64,000 nt of DNA from Dactylorhiza incarnata (lineage: Eukaryota; Streptophyta; Magnoliopsida; Asparagales; Orchidaceae): NCBI GenBank assembly GCA_033032865.1, contig JAWHQI010000201.1, forward strand, positions 2,791,501-2,855,500. Direction: 5' to 3'. The translations under genes and the position numbers were made by a program. The notes under the pieces are model-generated. The model did no database searches, was not told the DNA's origin, and saw only the letters and a list, made by a program, of their open reading frames with translations. How positions within the stretch are numbered: position 1 is the stretch's first letter; each line of letters starts with the position of its first letter. Of this stretch, positions 8,628 to 19,872 are shown one piece after another.

Positions 8628-11600
8628 ATGCCCAAGTACGCTAAGTACTTGAAGGATCTTCTAACTAATAAGAAAAAGCTAGAAAATCTATCGCACGTAA
8701 CTTTAAATGCTGAGTGTTCCGCCGTCCTAACAAATAAATTACCGAAAAAGGCTAACGATCTGGGTAGTTTTTCTATCCCGTGCCTCTTTGGTGATCTATT
8801 TGTAAAGAACGCGTTGGCCGACTTAGGAGCAAGCATCAACTTAATGCCATTCTCCTTGTTTAAAAAGTTAGGAGTGGGCACCCTTAGCCCCACACGTATG
8901 AGTATACAACTAGCAGATAGGACGATAAAATATCCGCTGGGGATTGTGGAGGACGTGCTCGTAAAAGTAGACAAATTCATCTTCCCGGTGGATTTTGTCA
9001 TTTTGGACATTGAAGAGGATGTCGAGGTTCACCTAATCCTTGGCCGCCCCTTCCTTGCCACCTCCCGTGCTATCATTGATGTGAGTAATGGTAAGCTATT
9101 CCTCCGAGTTGGAGATGATGAAGTAACCTTCTCCATAACACCCTCTATGAAAAATACCCTAGAAAATGACGATTCGTGTTTTTTCTTAGATGTGTTAAGA
9201 GAAGACCCTTCTTTTTGTATTTCTGAAAATGGTTCTTCTTCTTTTTGTTCATCTTCAAACACCTCCACTGAAATATTATAAGAAATGAAAATGGCCATTG
9301 CTCCCGCCCCCTCAAATTTTCAAATTAAAGCAAAAATTTTTGAAGAAATTACTTTTGAAAAAGAAAAGTCTTTCAAATCTTCATACGAGGAACCTCCCAC
9401 TTTAGAACTTAAAGAACTACCCAATCATTTAAAATATGAATTTTTAGAAAAAGACTCTAAGTTACCAGTAATAGTGTCGACCCATTTAAGTGGATCTGAA
9501 AATGCCAAATTGATAAAAGTTTTACAAAAACACCGCCAAGCAATTGCTTGGCAGATTTCTGATATTAAGGGCATAAGTCCATCTTTCTGCATGCACAAAA
9601 TTCTAATGGAAGATAATTCACAAAATTCTATTCAACCTCAACGCCGATTAAACCCAAACATGAAAGAAGTAGTAAAGGGTGAGGTCGTGAAATTATTAGA
9701 CGCAGGAATTATCTATCCAATTTCAGATAGCAAATGGGTAAGCCCCGTTCAAGTAGTTCCTAAAAAGGGAGGTATCACGGTAGTGTTAAATGATAATAAT
9801 GACTTAATCCCAACACGGACGGTGATTGGGTGGCGTATGTGTATTGATTATCGCAAATTGAACGACGCCACCCGCAAGGACCATTTCCCCTTGCCATTCA
9901 TCGATCAAATCTTAGAATGATTATCCGGCCATAGCTTTTATTGTTTTCTCGATGGTCTCTCGGGCTACTTCCAAATTCCCATCTCGCCCGAGGACCAGGA
10001 GAAAACGACGTTTACTTGTCCTTTCGGCACCTTCGCCTATCGAAGAATGCCGTTTGGCTTATGTAATGCGCCGGCAACATTTCAACGGTGTATGTTGGCC
10101 ATTTTCGACAAGTACGTAGAAAGTATTATGGAGGTATTTATGGACGACTTTTCCGTGTTTGGTGATTCCTTCGATTTTTGTTTAGAAAATTTAGAAAAAG
10201 TGTTAGAACGGTGTGAGGAGACCAATCTCGCCCTGAACTGGGAAAAATGTCATTTCATGGTACGGGAGGGATTGGTTTTAGGTCATAAGATATCAGCAAG
10301 AGGAATTGAGGTCGATGAAGCAAAAATAGAAGTGATCGAAAAACTGCCACCGCCAACCAACGTTAAGGCCATAAGAAGCTTTCTAGGACATGCCGGTTTT
10401 TACCGGCGGTTTATAAAAGATTTTTCAAAAATTACCAAACCACTCACTCATCTTTTAGAAAAAGACACTCCATTTATTTTTGATGATACATGCTTATCTG
10501 CTTTTCAATTAATCAAAAATAAGCTAATAAATGCGCCAATTATGATAGCTCCAATCTGGGACCTTCCATTCGAAATCATGTGCGATGCAAGTAGCTTTGC
10601 GGTGGGAGCCGTTTTAGGACAACGTATATCTAAAAACTTCCACCCTATTTTCTGCGCAAGTAAAACACTTACATCCGCGCAAGCGAACTATACCACAATG
10701 GAGAAAGAATTATTAGCAGTTATTTTTGCATTCGACAAATTTCGACCTTATATTACGCTTTCAAAAATTATTGTTTTTACGGACCACTCGGCCCTCAAAT
10801 ATTTACTTTCTAAACTGGATGCCAAACCACGCTTACTTCGCTGGGTCTTACTCCTCCAGGAGTTCGACTTGCAAATCCGAGATAAAAAGGGGGCTGAGAA
10901 TTTGGCCGCGGACCATCTTTCACGATTAGATAACCCATTTATTGAAGATTTAAATGAACAAACTTTTAATGATTATTTTCCCGACGAGAAGTTATTATCA
11001 ATCAACACTACTCCTTCTCCTTGGTTTGCAAACTTCGCCAACTACTTAGTAGCTCGAGTCCTCCCAAAAGAATTTTCCTATCAGCAAAAGAAGAAATTCT
11101 TCTCTGACCAGAAGAATTATTTTTGGGAGGACCCGTATCTGTTTCGAGTTTGTGCAGACCAAGTAATAAGGAGATGTGTTTCTTTCGAAGAAGGACAAAA
11201 TATTTTCAAACACTTACACGAAGGACCGACTGGTGGGCACTATCAAGCCAATCGGACCGCTCACAAAGTACTTAGTGCAGGCTTTTATTGGCCTAGCCTT
11301 TTTAAAGATGCCCAATCGTTTGTGAGACGGTGCGATAGCTGCCAACGGACCGGAAATATCTCAAATAAAAATGAAATGTTGCAAAATTATTTCCTCGAGT
11401 GCGAAGTTTTCGACCTTTGGGGAATTGATTTTGTAGGTCCTCTTCCTTCTAGCCATGGTAATAAATACATTTTAGTTGCGGTAGACTACGTGTCTCGATG
11501 GGCAGAGGCCAAAGCTCTTCCTACTAATGACTCCCGAGTCGTTATTATTTTCTTAAAAAAATTATTTTCTCGATTCGGTACTCCTAGGGCCATCGTTAAC

Positions 11601-12313
11601 GACAGGGGTTCACACTTTTGTAACGCACAATTTGCAAAAACACTTTAAAAATATGGCGTTACACATAAGCTTTCAACTGCTTACCACCCCCAAACTAAAG
11701 GCCAGGTCGAGGTAGTGAATAGAGAAATCAAACGTATTTTAGAAAAAACTGTTTCCACCTCACGTAAGGACTGGTCACATAAATTAGACGATGCTCTATG
11801 GGCTTACCGAACAGCGTACAAGACCGCCATCGGTTGTACACCGTATCGGTTAGTATATGGGAAATCGTGCCATTTACCGGTCGAATTAGAACATCGTGCT
11901 TTCTGGGCCCTTAAATTTTTAAATTTTTAAATTTTGATCCACACTCCACCGCCGATCTTCGAAAATTCCAACTCAATGAACTCGATGAGTGGCGCTCCAA
12001 TGCGTATGAAAATAATAAATTATATAAGGAACGAACGAAATGCTTTCACGATAAAAATTTAAGGCACCCGAAAACATTTAAACCAGGCGACCAAGTATTA
12101 CTTTATAATTCTCGTCTACGTTTATTTCCTGGAAAATTAAAATCTAGATGGTCAGGTCCTTTTAATGTAAAGGAAGCTTATCCGTATGGAACTGTTTTGA
12201 TATCACACCCTGATAAGGGTGATTTCAAGGTTAATGGCCATCGTCTAAAACTTTATTTTTCTGGTGACAATGTTGACATGGACAGTGAAAAACTTCTTTT
12301 GTCTGGACTGTAA
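8628..12313 (+). pseudogene. pol: Athila1 pol: protease, RT, RNase H, integrase, closed by in-phase stops and one 8-bp insertion
   Basis: Protease shows ADLGASINLMP near 8812-8845. RT shows GWRMCIDYRKLND near 9830, [13 protein letters not shown] from 10047 and the catalytic FMDD near 10140. RNase H spans about 10560-10930 ([17 protein letters not shown]). Integrase spans about 11215-12313, with the HHCC finger (CDSCQRT) and D, D and E residues of the core. In-phase stops lie at 9279-9281, 9918-9920 (position of an Arg codon, consistent with CGA to TGA) and 11646-11648. An 8-bp duplication of taaatttt near 11920-11935 shifts the frame for the last 125 codons. Apart from that, one frame runs about 5 kb from gag. 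Confidence 0.88.
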
Positions 12314-14074
12314 TAATTTGGATTAACTTTTGAACTATATTCTTTTAGTCGAGCTCAAACGACATTAAACAGAGGGCGCTCTTGGGAGGCAACCCAAGGT
12401 TTTTAAAATTTGTTGTTTTAATTTTTCTTTGGCCCTGGATGGCTCTGATACTCTCAACTTCGGCGATCGCCTGCTTCAACATTGCTGGTTTCAAGAAAAA
12501 TTCAAGATGATATTTCATGAAGATTCAAAGCGCTAGCAAGGGGGAGCGGCATCACACATCCTTTCAAGCCCATAAATCCAGGGAAGTGCCTGTTTCAGTT
12601 TTTCAGTTTTAATTTCTTTTCTTAATTACCCCTTCCTTCACTCTCCTTTTCCATTGAGGACAATGTCTATCGTAAGCTTGGGGGAGAATGTCTTCTTTTC
12701 TTTTAGTAGTCTAAATTAGATTTTGGTAAAATCAATAGTACCCCTTGCTTTATGTTTTGTTTTTCCCAAAATATTTTATATAGCCTTAGTTAATTTCAAA
12801 ATTTCTAATCCTACTTTTAATTATGTTTCACTAGTAAATTGTTGACTCATGTAGTGTTCTAATTCTAGGTAGCATGTTAATCTGAAAAGTTTTTTCTAAA
12901 ATCTTGTACTTTCCTTATCGTTTTCTCTTTTATCTTCTTTACTTTCGTAAAAAATTCTTCATCCACTATTTTCCTCTTCATTTTTAGATATATTTTGCAG
13001 GGTTAACTTTTGATTTGTGTAGTAAATGTGAATAATCCTAGACGCTTATTATTCTTATTTTCAGGATAAGTTCATTAGTCTTTATTTAATATCTAGGGCT
13101 TACTTTTTGAAATCCTTCAAAACTCATGCTTTAACTAAATTTAGAGAGCAATGAAAATGATTTAGGCCATTTTTTTGTTTTAAGTTTGAGCCTTCATGCC
13201 AACCCTTAAAAAGAAACCCTTTGTTAGCCTCTTTTGAGCCTTTTCCCATGTTTTATTGTCACCTCCACTTATCAAATTTTTCACCAAAGCCAAAATTTCC
13301 AAACCTATTTGAATCACACTAACACTTTGAGTTTTATTTAAATTTCTAAAAGAGTGTGATTGGTTTATTGCATGGAGAGCTTCAAAGAAAAGAATTTGCT
13401 CAAAAAGGAGATATTTTAAGCATATTTGTATTAGTTATCTTTGCCAAAATTTCAAAAGAAAAAAGAGTGTGAAAATGGCTATGAAAGAGAAAGAAAAAAA
13501 AAATATGCTATATGCTTATAATGAAGGATTGCCTCTTATCATTCATATCAGAAATTTTATAAAACTCATGTTTATGGTTTAGTGTGATTATAGCAATCAC
13601 TTTTATCTTCGATTCCCATTCCAAATCATATGCCTAAACCAAACATTTCGGTCCTAATAAAGTCCTCTTGATTCATGCTCCTAAATTTGCTTTAGCTAAG
13701 TAAAGAAGAAAAGTAGAATAGTTAAGTCTTGGGTATGAATTTAGATCCTTGTTCTTAGAATGATATAATTATAATTTGTCTCTTAGGGTTTAGTAACAAT
13801 TCAATGCACTATCTCACTTGTTACTTTGCTCAATTTTATTTTAAAACTTTTTAGTTAAAATTTTGGATGATTAATTTTTGTTAGTAAAGGGTATAAAAAT
13901 TAAGCTTAAATAAAGTACTTATTTTAGGTTTCCTTTTCACTATTCTCCCTACTTGGAATTTCGCAAGGTACTCGTGTTTAGCATAATTAAATCTTTTTGA
14001 TTAGTCATTTTATTTTATTAGCTAAAGCATATTTCTTTGCTTGGGGACAAGCAAAGTGTAAGCTTGGGGGAATT
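12314..14074 (+). other. Athila1 3' non-coding region and polypurine tract
   Basis: About 1.76 kb of AT-rich sequence follows pol with no ORF worth calling. Athila elements often carry an envelope-like gene here; none is recognisable in this copy. The words aagcttggggga occur near 12672-12685 and again as the polypurine tract at 14061-14074, directly before the 3' LTR. Confidence 0.75.
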
Positions 14075-15886
14075 TGATAATGCTAAATCTAGTTAGTTTA
14101 ATTAGGTTATTTTTAGGATATTTACTCTTACTTTTTGCTTATTGTTGTTTACCTAAATGCAATTTTGGTTCATTTTCCTATTTTTAGTGCTAACTTAAGT
14201 TTTCTGAATTTTCAGGCCAAATATGCAAAATTTCCTAAGTCACGCCCTAGGTCACGCCCGTGACCTAGGGCGTGTAAGTTGCTATTTCCAGTTAAGCTGC
14301 TGCCAACATAATTCAGAAGATCTGGTCAGACACGCCCAAAGTACACGACCGTGACACACAAGTCACGCCCGTGACACGCAAGCCACGCCCGTGACCTAGG
14401 GCGTGTAAGTTGTTGTTTCCAGTTAAGCTGCTGCCAACATAATTCAGAAGATCTGGTCAGACACGCCCAAAGTACATGGCCGTGACACACAAGTCACGCC
14501 CGTGACATGCAAGCCACACCCGTGACCAGCCCGTGAACAGCTCAGATTCGACCAGCTGACCACCAAATTGGTCACGCCACTGTTACACGGGCGTGCTTCC
14601 AGTCACGCCGGTGACTGCCACGTCAGCCAGCCGCCAGCGCCCATGATCGCCGCCAGCGCCCATGACCCGACTAACCACCAAAATGGTCACGCCCTCAGTC
14701 ACGGGCGTGACCGAGGGCGTGACCCATCAAATCGTGTCAGAATCGTGCGCCGAACCTGATCCAAGCCGCAGAATTGATCAAACAATGTCACGCCCCTAGT
14801 CACGGGCGTGACTGAGGGCGTGACCGAGGCAGAAAAATTTCTATAAATTGAAATGACCTCCAAGCTTTCCCCATTCAGTTTTTGGAGTGAGAACTAGTGC
14901 TACTACTCTATTTTCAGTGTTTTTCATGTCATTTTATTCTCTTTCTCTCTCTCTCTCTTATTTCAATGCATTTCCTTTTCTAGTTTTCATATGAATGTTG
15001 TAATGCCTTTGTAATTTTCTTTTATAGTGTATTACTAATGCTTAGTAGGCTTTCCATGCAATTGTAATCTCAGTTGAACTTTTGTTTAATAAAAATGGTA
15101 TGTTTTTGTTCTCTTAAAATCTTCATCATTTCTCTCTCCTACCCCTCCACCATGAGTAACTAAATCCTCATAGTACTCGATCTTGATGATCTGAGGATGA
15201 GTTGATCAAGTTATGATCCTTTAGTCTTCTTTCACTTTCTAAAGTGTTGGGCCTTAGATTTACTCTTAATTAAAATTTAGTGGAGCTATATTATCGATAT
15301 ATAATCCCCACCTTTGCTTTCATTCTTGGCTAGCCGAGAGGCCGATAGTCTGAAGTGAGCACTTAAGAGTAAAGAGAGTTACACACATTTCTCGAGAGAG
15401 AATGACGTAAATCTCCTGGATTGGAGTCAAACCCAATAGCGGGGTTCACCACTTAAAGCGAGTTTTAGGTATTCGAATACGGGACGAGAGTTCGGTCGGA
15501 TTTTCCTAAACTTAGTTGGGCATATCTTCGAGAGAAGCATGTTCAAACTATGGGAACCCCCACGGTCAAGCTGCCCTTACTTTATTAAGTTTTAAGTTTG
15601 CTTTTGAATTTTGATCAATTTAGGCCGAAGTAAGTCAAGATCGAGTGCTATTTCTTAATCATCGTTTAGCCATACTTTTATCCAGCTTTTATTTCAACTT
15701 AGCAGACAAAACCATCAAAAAAATTATTAAGATAAAATAATAGTAATTCGTTTGAGTATAAGTAATCAACGGTTCTCGGATTTTAATACGACACTTGTGT
15801 TCCTATACTACAGTTCGATAGGTATACTTGCCTTCTCGGATTGCTAGTTCGGATTTTATTTCGTGCAAGCGGAATTTTAATCACCA
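14075..15886 (+). repeat. 3' LTR of Athila1 (1812 bp)
   Basis: It is nearly identical to 5049-6845. It differs by about 20 substitutions, a 19-bp duplication near 14643 (gccgccagcgcccatgat repeated) and a shorter CT run. TATAAAT lies at 14842-14848. Confidence 0.93.
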
Positions 15887-15891
15887 GCGAC

Positions 15892-16609
15892 CACATCTCG
15901 CTAGAAGCACTCGCAGATGTGTAGTGGTCGCCCAGCCTCTCTTCCTCTCTATCTCTTTCTCTATAATGATTGTCATTGATTGCCATGACTTCTCGTCGAG
16001 TTAATCAACTTGCTTTGCTTGAAAACAGATGATTACATCTGATAACAAACTGGTTATGATAAAATGCTAACAACTAATGTTAGGATTGACATGCGTTGGC
16101 AAGAAAAACATACTGACTTTAGTATGTACTACAACGACTACCAAATAATTGTGCAATTATTTGTTGGCTACTAATTTTTCAGGTACCATGGACTTCACAT
16201 ATATATCATGTCAGGATTTCTAGATTTCTGGACTTTTGGATTTCATGATTAATCTATTTATCATTTCTGGATTTCTCAAAATCATACGCTGGTTTGGCAT
16301 CAGCTGACATAACCTCAATAAAAAATATTATATCAGCAAGTCAGAATCAGCTAGCTATATCGACTTCACACTCACTATTCTGGAGTATGTAAATGTGATG
16401 ATATCAGAATGTTAGTTTTATCTATCCGCATGAATGAGTACTATCTCTTCTTTTCACGCAGATGTTATTTCATCAACATCAAAGCAAAGTGATTGTGAAT
16501 AAACACTCATATACTCTATGTAAATGGGATAATCTCTCTCATACACTTCAAGTATGAATAAAAAGAAATGGTGTAGTGACATACTTTAGATCTTCATTAC
16601 CTACTTCAC
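15892..16609 (+). other. Tat-GAG non-coding region right of Athila1
   Basis: This continues the Tat-GAG 3' untranslated region after the Athila1 target duplication. It is AT-rich, with only tiny chance ORFs and no RNA gene. Confidence 0.55.
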
Positions 16610-17040
16610 ATATCTTTTGCAGAGATATACAGGTGCTTGCGAGTTCTCTTCAGGTACTCGCATACTAAATTTTCTATATACCTGTTCTTATATCCTTTGC
16701 AGATAAAAACAGGTGCTTGCGAGTTCTCTTCAGGTACTCGCATACTAAATTTTCTATATACATGTTCTTATATCCTTTGCAGATGAAAACAGGTGCTTGC
16801 GAGTTCTCTTCAGGTACTCGCATACTAAATTTTCTATATATCTGTTCTTATATCCTTTGCAGATTAAAACAGGTGCTTGCGAGTTCTCTTCAGGTACTCG
16901 CATACTAAATTTTCTATATACCTGTTCTTATATCCTTTGCAGATAGAAACAGGTGCTTGCGAGTTCTCTTCAGGTACTCGCATACTAAATTTTTTATATA
17001 CCAGTTATTATACCTTTTTGAAGATAGAAGCAGGTGTTTA
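16610..17040 (+). repeat. 80-bp tandem repeat in the Tat-GAG 3' UTR, about 5 copies
   Basis: The word aggtgcttgcgagttctctt starts at 16631, 16711, 16791, 16871 and 16951, an exact 80-bp period. Copies differ by one or two bases, and a degenerate half copy follows to about 17095. Tat/Ogre elements are known for variable tandem repeats in this position, which can seed satellites. Confidence 0.9.
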
Positions 17041-17513
17041 CGAGTCCTTATTCAGAAATATGTACGTGCTCGCGTGCGAGTTCTCTTCAGGCATTGACAA
17101 GTCATCACAGGTATTTACATTTTTATATACGCATACTCTGTCTTCACAAGAGAGGTGGATCTTGATTTGCATGGGTAAGTTCTATTTTTTCAAGCTTCTC
17201 AAAACTTAAAAAAATCCCGGGATTATGTTTACCCAGAAATCAGCGATCACCTTGAGCTAGCTTTTTGCAGGTAACCGAAGCAATCCACACCCTCTCCCGG
17301 CAGTCCAACAGACATTTCTGAGACCTCGTTAACTCATTTTCAGCAGCTGGAGCGGTCTCATTTCTGAGACCTCGTTACCTCATTTTCAGTAGCTGGAGCG
17401 GTCTCATTTCTGAGACCTCGTTACCTCATTTTCATCAGCTGGAGCAGTCTCATTTCCCGGCCCTGGGCAGCCCGTTCCTTCCTGACCTGCCCATTTGGGC
17501 AGGCCCTCCCGCC

Positions 17514-17522
17514 TATAAATAG
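17514..17522 (+). promoter_or_regulatory. Tat-GAG LTR TATA box
   Basis: TATAAATAG sits in a GC-rich context between the upstream short repeats and the transcribed 22-bp satellite. It is the clearest core promoter in this LTR. Confidence 0.6.
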
Positions 17523-17599
17523 GGGGGTTGGGGTATTAGTTGAGGTACTTGGCCCGGGGAGAGTTTCGAATCCTTGGCCTTTGATTCAAGCGGTCTCAT

Positions 17600-18275
17600 T
17601 TCTCAGACCTCGCTACCTCTTTTCAGCAGATCTCGCTATCTCATTTCTGAGACCTCGCTATCTCATTTCTGAGATCTCGCTATCTCATTTCTGAGATCTC
17701 GCTATCTCATTTTTGAGACCTCGCTATCTCATTTCTGAGATCTCGCTATCTCATTTCTGAGATCTCGCTATCTCATTCTGAGACCTCGCTATCTCATTTC
17801 TGATACCTCGCTATCACATTTCTGAGATCTCACTATCTCATTTCTGAGACCTCGCTATCTCATTTCTGAGACCTCGCTATCTCATTTCTGAGATCTCTCT
17901 ATCTCATTTATGAGACCTCGCTATCTCATTTCTGAGATCTCGCTATCTCATTTCTGAGATCTCGCTATCTCATTTCTGAGACCTCGCTATCTCATTTCTG
18001 AGATCTCGCTATCTCATTTCTGAGATCTCGCTATCTTATTTATGAGACCTCGCAATCTTATTTCTGAGACCTCGCTATCTCATTTCTGAGATCTCACTAT
18101 CTCATTTCTGATACCTCGCTATCTCATTTCTGAGACCTCGCTATCTCATTTCTGAGACCTCGCTATCTCATTTCTGAGATCTCGCTATCTCATTTCTGAG
18201 ACCTCGCTATCTCATTTCTGAGACCTCGCTATCTCATTTCTGAGACCTCGCTATCTCATTTCTAAGACCTCGTTA
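17600..18275. repeat. 22-bp tandem satellite in the Tat-GAG 3' LTR, about 29 copies
   Basis: It is the same unit as at 2612-2905 (gagacctcgctatctcattt plus ct). Most copies are 22 bp; a few have 1-bp losses. It lies downstream of the TATA box, so each transcript would carry many short CTCA-N4-TGAG hairpins. Confidence 0.88.
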
Positions 18276-18512
18276 CCTCTTTTCAGCACCCTTCGTTATC
18301 TCCTCCCAGGAGACCGTCAACATCCCTTTTTCTCCTCCCTCTTGTCTCCATCGTAGCTCAAAGTAACCAACTATCTGATAGTTTCCTTCCTCCTTCTCTT
18401 TTCAGCTTGAGAAAGTGTGGGCCAGGTACCATTTTTGGTTCGAACAAGGCACAGTCCCCAAGTTGGGGTTTCTAGCATCTTCAATAACCTCTGTGGGAGC
18501 AGGTTATGGTAC

Positions 18513-19384
18513 TTATGCTGGGAAATCCCTATGGGTGGAATTCTCCCCCTCAGATGCACCAGGGATTTGTGGGGGTGGTGGTATGTTATCAGAACTGCTT
18601 GATGAATCTTCTTCTTCCGAGGGCTTTATTAGGGGTGCTTGTTTCTTCTGTTTCTTTGGAGCCGGCTGGGCATCAGATGATGATTTGGGGATGGACTTAT
18701 CCCATCGATTCAACATCATTCCATCAAGTCTCTTGGAGTAATGAAGGGGGACTCCCATTTTCTTGTGCAATACTTCACCCTGGGTGTTGAGAAGGTAAAG
18801 GGACAATATTCTTCTGTATGAAGGGGACAGCAGGGTGTTCTTCAATCTCTGGAAGAGGAACTCACTCCAGTTGGTCTTCTTGGAGTGGATTATTCCGGCC
18901 ATGACAATTAACATATCTTTGGAGATTCGGTCATGGGACCCAGGCTTGCATAACAAAACATTGCCAACAATGTCGGCCAACAGCTTTCCCTTTTGATTGA
19001 ATTCAGCTCTCTTGATAGGCCCGTAGGTCTTCCCTGTGTGGCCGCACCTTGTGTAGCTTGCGGACACATCTTCAGAAGTCAACTCTTCTTCTTCCCCCGT
19101 GGGATTCCTGGCAGATTTAGTGCTTTTCCAACGCTTTTCGCAGATATCTTGATCTTCTTGCCTCCCACTGTGGACTTTATCCTTGATTCATTATGATCGA
19201 GTTTTGCTTCGGCAAAGAACTCGCCAAATTCTCAGTGGAGAGGAACCGAGGGTTCACATAGGACATATTCTAGTCCCGATGCCTCCAACAATCCTATTAC
19301 TGATCTTATTTCGTCGGAGGAGGCATTGAAACCTCCTCTCTGAAGTTCACAACCTGAGATCACTTCTTCTTTCTTGGGAGCCAT
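18513..19384 (-). pseudogene. E ORF2: extra ORF with a conserved LLADIV domain, frameshifted
   Basis: The start MAPKKEE at 19384 resembles the MAPK start of C2 ORF2. The N-terminal part continues in one minus frame, meets a TGA near 19230, and then shifts frame in a G run near 19098-19105. The main 190-residue part (19082-18513) contains KLLADIVGNVLLCKPGSHD and NWSEFLFQRLK, matching EYRLLADIVGKVLLCKISAHD and DWASCLLKMI in C2. A Lys/Ser-rich and Pro-rich tail follows. The function is unknown; its position is that of the envelope-like gene of Sireviruses. Near 18541-18553 the minus strand has GAGGGGGAGA, a Sirevirus-style extra purine tract. Confidence 0.65.
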
Positions 19385-19417
19385 TGATTCGGAGTGAGAC
19401 CGAAAGCAGCACGTCAA

Positions 19418-19872
19418 AGGAGGCGAGGGTTTGTCGATGGAACGGCTTAGAGAAAATGATAGCGTAATTTTTATTGTCGAGCATTCACTCTATTTATATT
19501 GTCGGTAGGTGAAGAGGCGCGTACCTTAAAAAAATGATCAGACGGCTCCGATGGACCCATCTAATCCCGTGATAAATAACCCGATTATATTTTGCCAATG
19601 CGCTTATTGTTGTCGAAATAATCCTTGGATACGCATCCTCCCAGCTTGAATCTTTGTCGTCGTAACATCTATTGTGTCGTCGTAACATCTTCTTGAATCG
19701 ACGAGTATAGATTCCAAGATCTGTTCAGCTTTTAGGCCCCTTTTTAGTAGGATGACCTGCACGAATTTTGTTTGTTAATATACTTTGCTGTTCTGCCTAT
19801 GGGTCAGAACAGCCACCTTGTCCAAGGCCCAGATTTGCTTCTGGTGGGCACTTGGACTATCTGCAAAAAAGA
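19418..19872 (-). other. E inter-ORF spacer with TCGACG-type words
   Basis: No ORF worth calling is present. Two direct copies of gtcgtcgtaacatct lie at about 19658-19692, with gaatcgacgag just after (19696-19706) and further tcga words nearby. Related words (ctcgacgatat, tcgacgacatg) fill the LTR at 22480-22740. This mirrors the shared LTR and internal motifs of C1 and C2. Confidence 0.55.

Larger units (their letters stand above)
5049..15886 (+). mobile_element. Athila1: full-length Ty3/gypsy Athila element with nearly identical LTRs
   Basis: The element has paired LTRs (5049-6845 and 14075-15886), a tRNA-Asp primer site, gag, protease, RT, RNase H, integrase and a long non-coding 3' region, then a polypurine tract. 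Flanking 5-mers are gcaac (5044-5048) and gcgac (15887-15891), one mismatch apart. By eye the LTRs differ at about 20 substitutions plus two indels over 1.8 kb, near 1.1%, so the insertion is young. Pol is nevertheless closed by several in-phase stops. Confidence 0.93.
2612..18446 (+). mobile_element. Tat-GAG: gag-only Tat-like Ty3/gypsy element, interrupted by Athila1 (5049-15886)
   Basis: The same LTR tail occurs at 2612-3082 and 17600-18446, ending GGTTCGAACA in both. Between them, once Athila1 is removed, lie a leader, one gag ORF, a non-coding 3' region with an 80-bp satellite, and the 3' LTR. No protease, RT, RNase H or integrase is present, so this is a non-autonomous gag-bearing element of the kind described as TR-GAG. 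Its 5' LTR start is off the window because Tekay1 sits inside it. The last 195 bp of the two LTRs differ at roughly 12 sites by eye, suggesting an older insertion. Confidence 0.75.
17226..18446 (+). repeat. 3' LTR of Tat-GAG (left limit approximate)
   Basis: The right limit (18446) is fixed by comparison with 3082. The left limit is a guess at a TG following an A-rich and GGG tract; no second copy is available to test it. The LTR has three roughly 55-bp repeats ending in ctggagcggtctcatttc (17315-17455), a TATA box at 17514-17522, and the 22-bp satellite at 17600-18275. Confidence 0.6.
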
